This document shows positions 7,555 to 14,831 of a DNA stretch of 21,054 nucleotides, one piece after another (positions within the stretch are counted from its first letter, which is position 1; every line of letters starts with the position of its first letter). The notes beneath the pieces are model-generated. The model searched no databases, was not told where the DNA came from, and saw only the letters and a list, made by a program, of their open reading frames with translations. A program made the position numbers and the translations under genes. Source of the stretch: Eubacteriales bacterium (GTDB lineage: Bacteria > Bacillota > Clostridia > Oscillospirales > CAG-272); assembly GCA_028709565.1 (NCBI GenBank), contig JAQVWU010000014.1, positions 1-21,054 of the forward strand, in the 5' to 3' direction.

Positions 7555-8109
7555 ATGAAAGCTACAGGGATTGTAAGACGCATAGATGATCTGGGCAGAG
7601 TAGTCATACCCAAAGAAATACGCCGGACCATGCGCATACGGGAGGGAGATCCTCTGGAAATTTATACGGACCGTGACGGCGAAGTAATTTTCAAAAAATA
7701 TTCACCTATCGGTGAACTGGGTGCGTTTGCTTTACAATATGCCGACACTCTGCATAAAACCGGTGATCTATCGGTGGTAATCTGCGACCGTGACAGCGTT
7801 ATCGCATGTGCCGGTGTACCTAAAAAAGATTTTCTTGATAAACGCCTGTCGGATGATTTGGAAGCAATAATTGAAGCCCGTTCGCTGTATACCTTAAAAA
7901 ACAGTGACAAGCGTGTATATATAACCGATGACAGCGGAAGCGGGTATTTCGCATCCTGCGTTATGCCTATTATAACAGAGGGTGACATTACGGGCTGTGT
8001 CGCGGCTGTGGTTCCCGATACACCCGACGCCATAACATCGGTCTCTGAAACCGAACAGAAACTCATACAGACAGCGGCTTTATTTTTAGGCAAACAGCTG
8101 GAACAATAA
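7555..8109 (+). CDS. spoVT: Stage V sporulation protein T (AbrB-type transcription regulator with GAF domain)
   Basis: In Bacillus, SpoVT tunes SigG-dependent gene expression in the forespore; in Clostridia it is also needed for normal spore formation. The 184 residues match the family's usual length of about 178-184. Residues 1-50 form the swapped-hairpin AbrB DNA-binding domain (TGIVRRIDDLGRVVIPKEIR, then LEIYTDRDGEVIFKKY). Residues of about 55-184 form the GAF-like domain, whose ligand is unknown, ending in an amphipathic helix (ETEQKLIQTAALFLGKQLEQ). The ATG has a good AAAGG site six bases upstream. It stands alone, divergent from the metal operon and convergent with rnfB, with its stop codon inside the shared palindrome. 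Its presence supports a spore-forming clostridial host. AbrB and SpoVT share the N-terminal domain, but the length and GAF domain favour SpoVT. Confidence 0.95.
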   Translation: MKATGIVRRIDDLGRVVIPKEIRRTMRIREGDPLEIYTDRDGEVIFKKYSPIGELGAFALQYADTLHKTGDLSVVICDRDSVIACAGVPKKDFLDKRLSDDLEAIIEARSLYTLKNSDKRVYITDDSGSGYFASCVMPIITEGDITGCVAAVVPDTPDAITSVSETEQKLIQTAALFLGKQLEQ

Positions 8110-8150
8110 ATAAACAAACGCGGTCGGCTAGCCGACCGCGTTTGTTTATT
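8109..8150. terminator. Two-way terminator formed by a 42-base perfect palindrome
   Basis: The arms are 8109-8129 and 8130-8150, complementary at all 21 positions. A GC-rich core (CGCGGTCGGCTAGCCGACCG) is flanked by AAACAAA and TTTGTTT. It fills the whole space between the spoVT stop and the rnfB stop and includes the last base of the spoVT stop. The hairpin is followed by T-rich sequence on both strands, so it should end transcription of both convergent genes. Confidence 0.9.
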
Positions 8151-8993
8151 CTATACTGCTTTATCATTTAACTTTATTGTAAGGTCGCGGCTCTGTGTCT
8201 TGCCCGACCAGATAATTTTACGCGGACATACCTCAACGCATTTATCGCAGGCTATACATTTGGAATAATCTATAGCCGCCACAAAGTCAGTCACTTTAAT
8301 CGCTCCGGAGGGGCAGTTTTTTTCACATAAACGACAGCTTATGCAACCCACATCACAATATTTACGGGTTTGCGCGCCCTTGTCCACCGACATACAGCCT
8401 ACCCAGTGTGCGCTGTCAAAGGGTATGAGTTTAATAATGTATTTTGGACATGCGGCAACACAAGCACCGCACCCCGTACATAATTCGTAATCGACAACCG
8501 CAACGCCGTCTTCGACTTTTATGGCGTCGAACTGACAGGCGAACACACAGCTTCCCTTCCCGATACATCCGTTAGGACACAATTTATCTCCGCCGCCCAT
8601 ACGAACAGCCGACAGACAATCCTGCGCGCCTGCGTAAATATATTTCTTTTTGGAATATTCGTTAGTCCCGCTGCACATAACCTGTGCTCTGAGACGTATG
8701 GCCGACTCCGTTTCTACTCCCATAATGTCACTGACCGCAGCCGCAGTTGCCGTTCCGCCGGCGACACACGCGTTCGCTTTGGCTTCGCCGGACACAATGG
8801 CTTCGGCAAGCGCTTCGCAGCCGGCATAGCCGCAGCCGCCGCAGTTTACACCCGGCAGCGCTTCTTTGACAGCTTCAATACGCTCATCGGTTTTTATTTC
8901 AAAAACTTTTGACGCTATCGCGAGCAGGAAGCCAACGACGGCACCGATAACCGCGAACAATAAAAACGCCAGTATAATATTAAATATATCCAT
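8151..8993 (-). CDS. rnfB: Rnf complex iron-sulfur subunit RnfB
   Basis: RnfB is the cytosolic, membrane-anchored ferredoxin-oxidising subunit of the Rnf ferredoxin:NAD oxidoreductase. The 280 residues contain an N-terminal membrane helix (about 5-28), then the RnfB cluster motif NCGGCGYAGC with Cys51, 54 and 59 and a later Cys76. Four ferredoxin-type CxxC groups follow: CPNGCIGKGSCVFAC (from 139), CTGCGACVAACP (172-183), CDVGCISCRLCEKNCP (213-228) and CIACDKCVEVCP (246-257). This is the multi-cluster form found in clostridial Rnf. ATG 8993 has GGAGA about 12 bases upstream. It is the last gene of the rnfCDGEAB operon, 21 bases after rnfA, and ends at the palindrome terminator. Identity is certain from context and motifs. 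Confidence 0.97.
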   Translation of the reverse strand: MDIFNIILAFLLFAVIGAVVGFLLAIASKVFEIKTDERIEAVKEALPGVNCGGCGYAGCEALAEAIVSGEAKANACVAGGTATAAAVSDIMGVETESAIRLRAQVMCSGTNEYSKKKYIYAGAQDCLSAVRMGGGDKLCPNGCIGKGSCVFACQFDAIKVEDGVAVVDYELCTGCGACVAACPKYIIKLIPFDSAHWVGCMSVDKGAQTRKYCDVGCISCRLCEKNCPSGAIKVTDFVAAIDYSKCIACDKCVEVCPRKIIWSGKTQSRDLTIKLNDKAV

Positions 8994-9014
8994 GTTTTCT
9001 ATTTTCTCCCTAAC

Positions 9015-9596
9015 TCAGAAACTCATACCGGCAAATCCCGAGAAAGCCAATGCCAACAGACCCGCGGTGACCAACGTTATCGGAATGCCTTTAAAACACC
9101 GGGGCGGATCGGCAAGCGCGACACGGACCCGTACTCCGGCAAAAATCACAATTGCCAATGTAAAACCTACTGCCGATGAAAAGCCGAAGGTAACCGAATA
9201 TATGAAATTATGACCCTTTTGTATATTGAGAAGAGCGGCACCGAGAACGGCGCAGTTTGTAGTAATCAGAGGCAGATAAATACCGAGGGCGTTATACAGC
9301 GACGGCACGAATTTTCGCAGAAACATCTCTATGAATTGTACAATCGCCGCAATTATAAAGATAAACGCTATAGTTTTAAAATATTCAAGTTCAAAAGGTA
9401 CAAGAAGATAAGTATATATCAGATATGTCACGGCACTGGAAATTGACATTACAAAGATGACCGCGCAGCCCATTCCCAGGGCTGTATTCGGCTTGGATGA
9501 AACCCCCAGAAACGGACAGATACCGAGGAAACGCGAGAATATAAAGTTTTCTATCAGAACCGCCGAAAACATAAGCAGCAGCAGATCGATAATCAC
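9015..9596 (-). CDS. rnfA: Rnf complex membrane subunit RnfA
   Basis: RnfA is a six-helix membrane subunit that, with RnfE, holds a buried iron-sulfur site and forms part of the ion-translocating core. The 193 residues match the family (about 190-195). Conserved features are SRFLGICPFLGVS with Cys27 and LPLITTNCAVLG with Cys115; these are the positions that ligate the intramembrane cluster in the related Nqr complex. The start is GTG at 9596, overlapping the rnfE stop as GTGA. The N-terminus aligns with family members (short lead, then ENFIFSRFLG), so the GTG start is preferred over a later ATG. Translational coupling to rnfE is likely, and the pair is known to be homologous and oppositely oriented in the membrane. 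Confidence 0.97.
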   Translation of the reverse strand: MIIDLLLLMFSAVLIENFIFSRFLGICPFLGVSSKPNTALGMGCAVIFVMSISSAVTYLIYTYLLVPFELEYFKTIAFIFIIAAIVQFIEMFLRKFVPSLYNALGIYLPLITTNCAVLGAALLNIQKGHNFIYSVTFGFSSAVGFTLAIVIFAGVRVRVALADPPRCFKGIPITLVTAGLLALAFSGFAGMSF

Positions 9597-10507
9597 TGCG
9601 AATCACCTCCGACATCATTTTCCATATTAACATCACCGTCTTCCGGTTTTTCATTTATAACAGCGTTTTTATCCGATTCCGGCTGAATTTCGGCAACTTC
9701 GGTTTTTTCCTCCGAAGGTGTGTCATCCGGTTTATCGGCGATATCCCGGTCGTTATCAGCTTTTCCGTCATCTGTCTTATGAGCGGACATTTCGGATATT
9801 TCAAAAGATTCAGAAGATTCGGATTCCGATCCGATTTCCGCTTCTTTGACCGGCGTTTTTTTATTTTGCAGTGTTCTCAGTTTCTGAATGAAAGCGATAA
9901 GGCATCCGAGCGTGATAAATGCTCCCGGAGGCATTACAAACAGCAATGCCGGCTGATAATTCTCACCGAATAACGCGTAACCGACAAAGGTACCCGACCC
10001 GAGAATTTCGCGAATGGAAGAAAGCAAAATCAACCCGAGCATAAAACCCAGTCCCATTGACAGTCCGTCTATGGCTGACGGCAGCGGTTTATTTTTTGAC
10101 GCAAACATTTCAGCCCGCGCAAGAATAATACAGTTGACGACAATGAGCGGAATAAAAACGCCAAGTGAACGGTCTAGTGCCGGAAAAAACGCTTTGATAA
10201 TCAATTCAACGGCGCTGACAAAACCGGATATAACAATAACATAGGCCGCTATTCTGACCTGTTCCGGTATAATGCGTCTCAGAAGTGATATCAACAGATT
10301 CGAACAGATTAAAACAGCCGTTGTCGCAAGTCCCATGCCGACCGCGTTTATAACCGAGGTGGAGGTTGCCAGTGTGGGACAGGTGCCCAGCAACTGAATA
10401 AGTATCGGGTTATTGTCAATAATACCGTCTTTGAGCTGTCCGGCAAACGATTTTAAGAATATTATCGATTTTTTATTTAAATTTCGGTCAGTCTGTGACT
10501 TGTTCAT
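9593..10507 (-). CDS. rnfE: Rnf complex membrane subunit RnfE with long acidic C-terminal tail
   Basis: RnfE pairs with RnfA in the membrane core of the complex. From ATG 10507 the protein has 304 residues, against about 200-230 usually. Residues 25-212 are the normal six-helix module, with GTCPTLATS (Cys43) and LIVVNCIILAR (Cys126) as the likely intramembrane iron-sulfur ligands. Residues of about 218-304 are an extra hydrophilic tail rich in Glu, Asp and Ser; one third of residues 221-304 are acidic. ATG 10507 is chosen because AAGGGGGT lies seven bases upstream; an open frame extends to 10615 but inside rnfG. It overlaps rnfG by 20 bases and rnfA by four. The tail has low complexity, no visible motif and an unknown function. 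Confidence 0.95.
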   Translation of the reverse strand: MNKSQTDRNLNKKSIIFLKSFAGQLKDGIIDNNPILIQLLGTCPTLATSTSVINAVGMGLATTAVLICSNLLISLLRRIIPEQVRIAAYVIVISGFVSAVELIIKAFFPALDRSLGVFIPLIVVNCIILARAEMFASKNKPLPSAIDGLSMGLGFMLGLILLSSIREILGSGTFVGYALFGENYQPALLFVMPPGAFITLGCLIAFIQKLRTLQNKKTPVKEAEIGSESESSESFEISEMSAHKTDDGKADNDRDIADKPDDTPSEEKTEVAEIQPESDKNAVINEKPEDGDVNMENDVGGDSQ

Positions 10508-11141
10508 CGAATATACCCCCTTCCGTATCACCTGCTTCTTGGGCGGCTGTTGTCTCTTCCCGCGTGGTTGCCGGTTCAAAGATATCGGCGGCAAGAGCGG
10601 CATTAACCCCCTCAAGTAAAGCGCGTGAGCTTATTGTCGCGCCGGTAACGGCGTCAATATCATTGTTCAGAGTCAGATCTTTATACTTGCCGATATATTG
10701 CGATAAGTAATCAGATTCGATTATCAGACTCCCCAGACCCGCGGTTTCAGCGCTTGTCAGCACCTTAACACCGATACACCGGCCGGTTGTATCCGCTCCT
10801 ACAACAAAGACTATCTCTTCCTTAAACCCCTTAACTTCAACAAACAAACAATACCCCAGATTATGTCCCTCATGACCGCCGACGCTCCATACTTCGGTTA
10901 TCGGAAGTTTGAATTCGGTGTCAAGTTTTTCAAAAGTTTTGCCATCGGCAAACAATTCACTTATCGCGTTATTCGTTTCAAGGCGAAAATTTTCTTTTAT
11001 GCGCTCCGAAGTAAATCCGTTGACAACAGCAAGCATAAGGGCGGTCATGGAGGCGATTAAAGCCAGAACAACCGCTGTTTTAACGTAAATTTTATAATTA
11101 TCTTTGTTTGCATTGTTTTTATTGTTAATACTATTTTCCAT
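10488..11141 (-). CDS. rnfG: Rnf complex FMN-binding subunit RnfG
   Basis: RnfG is a membrane-anchored electron carrier with covalently bound FMN, facing the outside. From ATG 11141 it has 217 residues: a hydrophilic Asn/Lys-rich start, one membrane helix (about 22-42), then the FMN-binding domain with the AETAGLGS motif (131-138). The flavinylation motif is TGATIS, with Thr169 as the FMN-linked residue. The end (190-217) is an acidic, Thr/Glu-rich tail. ATG 11141 has GGAGGT ten bases upstream; a TTG at 11186 is in frame but lies deeper in rnfD and has no such support. It overlaps rnfD by 11 bases and rnfE by 20. A separate apbE-type flavin transferase, needed for attachment, is not in the window. 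Confidence 0.95.
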   Translation of the reverse strand: MENSINNKNNANKDNYKIYVKTAVVLALIASMTALMLAVVNGFTSERIKENFRLETNNAISELFADGKTFEKLDTEFKLPITEVWSVGGHEGHNLGYCLFVEVKGFKEEIVFVVGADTTGRCIGVKVLTSAETAGLGSLIIESDYLSQYIGKYKDLTLNNDIDAVTGATISSRALLEGVNAALAADIFEPATTREETTAAQEAGDTEGGIFDEQVTD

Positions 11142-12264
11142 TCTTTGCGGTACCTCCGAATCTGACCGGTTTTGTAAATCTGTCAAGATACCATACCAAA
11201 AGATTCATTATCATAATGGCAAACGATACGCCCTCTGAATATCCTCCGAAATATCGTATTAAAACCGTAATCAGACCGCACCCTACACCGTATATTAATT
11301 TACCGCGCGCTGTGATAGGCGAGGTAGCATAATCGGTTGCCATAAAAACAGCGCCCAGAATCAATCCGCCGCTGAGTATCTGATAGAGCATAAATTGCAG
11401 TGACAGGGCGTGACGCGGCAAAAGATAGGTAACTATCGCCACGCTGCCTATATATGCAACAGGTATGTGCCATGTGATAACACGTCTGACCAACAGATAA
11501 ATACCGCCCGCCATCAACAATAACGCGGAAATCTCACCTATAACCCCGGGACAGTTGCCTATCAACAGGTCAAATAGAGAGACCTCGGGCATTATCCCAT
11601 CCTTCAGCAAAGCAAGCGGTGTTGCCGCCGAAACGGCGTCTACCGAGACAGCGGAGGCTGACCAATGGGTAAACGGTTCGGGAATAACCGATATTTCTTT
11701 GGTCCACGATGAAAATATAAATATACGCGCGGCCAGCGCGGGATTGACAATATTCTTCCCGATTCCGCCATAAAGCTGTTTAACCAAAACAATGGCAAAA
11801 AGAGCTCCCAGTACGGGAATCCATAACGAAGCCGTAACCGGAAGATTTAATGCTATCAAAAGACCTGTCACCGCCGCGGAAAGATCGCCGATGGTCACCG
11901 GTTTGCGCATAATCAACTGATACCATAACTCAAACAATACACAGGACACTACCGATATAACGGTAAGCGTCAGGGCACGCCAGCCGTATATGTACACTGC
12001 CCAGATTAAAGCCGGTGTCAGCGCGATCAATACATCAAGCATTATTATGCGTGTGCTGTCGGCACTCTTTATATGCGGGGAGGGTGAAACGGTGAGCAGC
12101 AGATTATCCGTAAAGCGTTCGGTGTTTTCTGCGGGAACGGATTCTGTGGTTTTCATCACGTTTTCACCGGTATTGTTTTCTGTTTTACCGGCATCCGACT
12201 TTATACCGTCGTTATTGTCGGCCGATATCGCGTCTATATTATCCGGTTTATTGTTGTTTATCAT
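11131..12264 (-). CDS. rnfD: Rnf complex membrane subunit RnfD (covalent FMN)
   Basis: RnfD is a multi-helix membrane subunit that carries covalent FMN and helps move Na+ or H+. The 377 residues begin with an Asn/Asp-rich hydrophilic stretch of about 55 residues, then SPSPHI (60-65), about eight to ten membrane helices, and a short basic end. The flavin site is DAVSAATPLALL with Thr215; the motif reads SAAT, a variant of the usual S/T-GAT. Other family signatures are NPALAARIFIF (174-184) and FMATDYATSPIT. ATG 12264 overlaps the rnfC stop by 17 bases and has only a weak ribosome binding site, so translation may be coupled to rnfC. A second in-frame ATG at codon 37 would remove most of the hydrophilic leader and cannot be excluded. 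Confidence 0.95.
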   Translation of the reverse strand: MINNNKPDNIDAISADNNDGIKSDAGKTENNTGENVMKTTESVPAENTERFTDNLLLTVSPSPHIKSADSTRIIMLDVLIALTPALIWAVYIYGWRALTLTVISVVSCVLFELWYQLIMRKPVTIGDLSAAVTGLLIALNLPVTASLWIPVLGALFAIVLVKQLYGGIGKNIVNPALAARIFIFSSWTKEISVIPEPFTHWSASAVSVDAVSAATPLALLKDGIMPEVSLFDLLIGNCPGVIGEISALLLMAGGIYLLVRRVITWHIPVAYIGSVAIVTYLLPRHALSLQFMLYQILSGGLILGAVFMATDYATSPITARGKLIYGVGCGLITVLIRYFGGYSEGVSFAIMIMNLLVWYLDRFTKPVRFGGTAKNGK

Positions 12265-13651
12265 TGCCGTTTTCAGCCTTCTTTCCCTCGGATATATATT
12301 TATGCTCCTCCGCGATTTTTTTCTCCGCTTCTTTTCTGTGCTTTTCGTTCAGCGCTGCTTTGGCGGTTCTGATGTTCTGTACAATCGGAACCCTGGCGGG
12401 GCAGTTATAAGCGCATAATCCGCATTCAACACAGCTCATTACATCAAACTCCGCGCATATATCGAAATCTCTGTTCTGCGCGAAAGACGCGAGATATGCC
12501 GGCATCAGATGCATAGGACATCCCTCGACGCAACGGCCACAGCGTATACATGCTGCAGTATCCGAATATAAATCGGCATAGTTCGATGAGAAGACAAGAA
12601 GCGCCGATGTTCCTTTGGTAATCGGAGCGTCAATATCCCAGATTGCGGTCCCCATCATAGGCCCGCCCGTTATAACTTTATACGGGCGTTTCTTCAAGCC
12701 TCCGCAAAAATCAATCAGTTCGCGGTAAGAAGTTCCTATGGTGACCATGACATTTTTCGGTGTTTTAATACAGTCACCGTCAACCGTAACAACACGCTCA
12801 ATGAGCGGAGTGCCGTCGATAAACGCGTTAAATATCGCGGCGCATGTTTCGGCGTTAAACACCACACATCCTACATCCGCCGGCAGTTTTCCGGCCGGCA
12901 ATTCCGTGCCGGTAATGGCATAAATCAACTGGCGTTCATCGCCCTGCGGATATTTGGTTTTCATTATTTTTACTTTAATTAATTCGCTGCCGGCGAGCAG
13001 ATCCTCCAGCTTATTGATTGCGTCGAGTTTATTGTCCTCAACAGCAATAAATCCCTGCCTCAGACCCAGCGCTTTAAGCAATATTTTTGTCCCGTTTATA
13101 ACCTTCTCAGGATGCTCCAGCAGCAGACGGTGGTCGGCGGTGATATACGGTTCGCATTCCGCACCGTTGATAATCAGTGTGTTGACCTTTCCGACTGCCG
13201 AATTTATCTTCGCGTATGTTGGGAAGGTGGCTCCTCCCATACCGGAAATCCCCGCTTTGCGTACAATATCAATGATTTCTTCAAGGTTGGTGTCGGCAAG
13301 CGATTTTGTAAACGGAGTAATTTCCTGTGACATGCGGTCTTCAAAATCATTTTCAATAACAATATGTTTTGTTTTGGCGCCGAAGACATTAATTTTTTCA
13401 TCTATAGAGACAACCTTTCCCGAAACCCCTGAATGAATCGGGCATCCCAATCCCGCGTTGACATCGCCGATGCATTGACCGTAATCGACAATATCACCGG
13501 CTTTAACCTTGGGTAAACAGGGGGCTCCTATATGCTGTAAGGTTGGTATCGAGAGTCGTTCGGGGGCCGGCATTCGTTGTATCTTGCTTTTTCGTGTGTT
13601 TTTGAACTCTTCAACGTGAAACCCGCCCCGAAAAGACAATCTTCGATTCAA
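12248..13651 (-). CDS. rnfC: Rnf complex NADH-binding iron-sulfur subunit RnfC
   Basis: RnfC is the peripheral subunit where NAD+ is reduced. The 467 residues show the N-terminal FRGGFH start, GISGMGGATFPT (134-145) and INGAECEPYIT (161-171) of the NADH/FMN-binding fold. Two [4Fe-4S] motifs follow: Cys368, 371, 374, 378 (CIRCGRCVEGCP) and Cys407, 410, 413, 417 (CVECGLCAYNCP). A charged Lys/Glu tail ends the protein. The start codon is TTG at 13651, supported by AGAGGTG seven bases upstream and by the family's FxGGxH N-terminus. It is the first gene of rnfCDGEAB and is served by the promoter at 13711-13739. All six subunits are present and intact in this window. Confidence 0.96.
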   Translation of the reverse strand: MNRRLSFRGGFHVEEFKNTRKSKIQRMPAPERLSIPTLQHIGAPCLPKVKAGDIVDYGQCIGDVNAGLGCPIHSGVSGKVVSIDEKINVFGAKTKHIVIENDFEDRMSQEITPFTKSLADTNLEEIIDIVRKAGISGMGGATFPTYAKINSAVGKVNTLIINGAECEPYITADHRLLLEHPEKVINGTKILLKALGLRQGFIAVEDNKLDAINKLEDLLAGSELIKVKIMKTKYPQGDERQLIYAITGTELPAGKLPADVGCVVFNAETCAAIFNAFIDGTPLIERVVTVDGDCIKTPKNVMVTIGTSYRELIDFCGGLKKRPYKVITGGPMMGTAIWDIDAPITKGTSALLVFSSNYADLYSDTAACIRCGRCVEGCPMHLMPAYLASFAQNRDFDICAEFDVMSCVECGLCAYNCPARVPIVQNIRTAKAALNEKHRKEAEKKIAEEHKYISEGKKAENGNDKQQ

Positions 13652-13710
13652 TATATCTCACCTCTTTAAATTAATTTAATTTATTTATTGTCTGATATGA
13701 GTCAGGTTAT

Positions 13711-13739
13711 ATTATATTATATTTTGTGTTAAAAATCAA
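13711..13739 (-). promoter_or_regulatory. SigA-type promoter of the rnfCDGEAB operon
   Basis: On the minus strand, TTGATT (13734-13739), a 17-base spacer and TATAAT (13711-13716) precede rnfC by about 60 bases. The same -35/-10 pair and spacing serve the rhamnosidase gene. The leader (13652-13710) is AT-rich with no evident riboswitch. Confidence 0.78.
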
Positions 13740-13783
13740 GGTTTTTTTCGTTTTACTGCAATTTATATATATAACAAATTCCA

Positions 13784-13813
13784 AGGCGTATTGCATAAAT
13801 CTGCAACACGCCT
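13784..13813 (-). terminator. Probable terminator of the NagB-like gene's operon
   Basis: A 12-base stem with one mismatch (AGGCGTATTGCA at 13784-13795 and TGCAACACGCCT at 13802-13813) encloses a six-base loop. It lies 17 bases after the stop at 13831 on the minus strand. The downstream T-run on that strand is weak (TGGAATTTGTTATAT); on the plus strand a stronger T-rich run follows. The 179-base gap to rnfC holds only this hairpin and the rnf promoter. Confidence 0.55.
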
Positions 13814-13830
13814 GTGCTTTGTTTTTTGCT

Positions 13831-14781
13831 TTAATTACAATCGGGACTCAACGGACCTGCAAGTTCTTTCAAATAAAACAGTTTACCCGGCAGGGTTGGC
13901 ATAAACGAAGAGGGAATCCACATATCCGGACCGTATTTCAGCGTCATATGGAAACTCATTCCCTGCCATTGCATACCGCGACCCAGAACTCCGTCGCATC
14001 CGCCGATGATATAATCGGACTGAAGGAATATACCGGGACCTATTGTATTCGCGCGGCAGGGCACAAGGGTTGTACGGGATTTAAAACTGGTAACGGCATT
14101 TTGCTCTATTGTAAGCGGATGCAGTTTGGCGCCGATACGGTGTGTCTGTACTTTCCACTCGTCAACCGATGAGAACTCGGCGGCGAATTGCGGTTCCCAA
14201 AACGCTATATGGCACATTCTTCCGATACCGAAAACCAATATCTGTTTTGCTCCTTCAGCTTTCAGCGCCGCTATCTTTGAGGCATATAACGGCAGATTTT
14301 CCAGAGTGGCAAAGTTACGCTGGGATGGCGGAACGGTAAGTTCACCGAGCGGATCATACAGCGCCTGCTCCATAGCAAAACGGAAGGCGGCGCTGCTGTC
14401 CTGCGGAAGGGTAACGCCGTCGCTGTCCGACCACTCGTCCATATTAAAGCAATACAGATGATCGCATTTTACATTCCATGAACGCAGGAAAAACACCGCC
14501 CACCTATACATACCCATAGGACCTACCGGCAGAATAAATATAAGTTTTTCTCCCTTTTCCCGGGCATTCTTTATCTGAATCGCGATTTCATGCCCCATAT
14601 AGGTGTTGAAGTCGTAGATGTTTTCACATTCGACGGGTGTAAATTCACCGTTCCAATGAGGTTGAACGGCAACAGCATCTTCGGGTGAACACTGCATTAA
14701 GCTATCGATTTTCTCCATATCCCAGCCCGCGGGGTAAAATCCTTCGAGTAAAGAACCTTTAACAGTAGAATTAAAATCCAT
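13831..14781 (-). CDS. Divergent NagB-family (glucosamine-6-phosphate deaminase-like) protein
   Basis: NagB-type enzymes isomerise and deaminate glucosamine-6-phosphate; the wider fold also includes 6-phosphogluconolactonase. The 316 residues are longer than the usual 240-270. Family landmarks are LPVGPMGMYRWA (84-95, phosphate-loop region), FNMDEW (112-117, with the enolisation Asp115) and GIGRMCHIAFWEP (185-197). In classical NagB the last motif reads GxGxDGHIAFNEP. Here the conserved Asp-Gly is Met-Cys and the Asn is Trp, while His191 and Glu196 remain. Loss of that Asp, part of the ring-opening triad, suggests a different substrate or reaction. ATG 14781 has GGAG nine bases upstream. It follows the putative glycosidase by 50 bases and probably shares its transcript, which hints at a linked sugar pathway. 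No signal peptide is seen; the exact function is unknown. Confidence 0.75.
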   Translation of the reverse strand: MDFNSTVKGSLLEGFYPAGWDMEKIDSLMQCSPEDAVAVQPHWNGEFTPVECENIYDFNTYMGHEIAIQIKNAREKGEKLIFILPVGPMGMYRWAVFFLRSWNVKCDHLYCFNMDEWSDSDGVTLPQDSSAAFRFAMEQALYDPLGELTVPPSQRNFATLENLPLYASKIAALKAEGAKQILVFGIGRMCHIAFWEPQFAAEFSSVDEWKVQTHRIGAKLHPLTIEQNAVTSFKSRTTLVPCRANTIGPGIFLQSDYIIGGCDGVLGRGMQWQGMSFHMTLKYGPDMWIPSSFMPTLPGKLFYLKELAGPLSPDCN

Positions 14782-14831
14782 GAAATTCTTCTCCTTTATT
14801 TTTAATCTTTTTTAACTGACCGGCATCGCAT

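Noticed and set aside
10508..10615. N-terminal extension of rnfE by 36 codons
   Set aside because: The extra residues do not resemble RnfE, lie within rnfG, and the ATG at 10507 has a strong ribosome binding site.
11142..11186. Upstream TTG start for rnfG
   Set aside because: It lies deeper in rnfD, while ATG 11141 has GGAGGT at a suitable distance.
13692..13706. CTGA/TCAG inverted repeat in the rnf leader as an operator
   Set aside because: The arms are only four bases, which is expected by chance in this AT-rich sequence.
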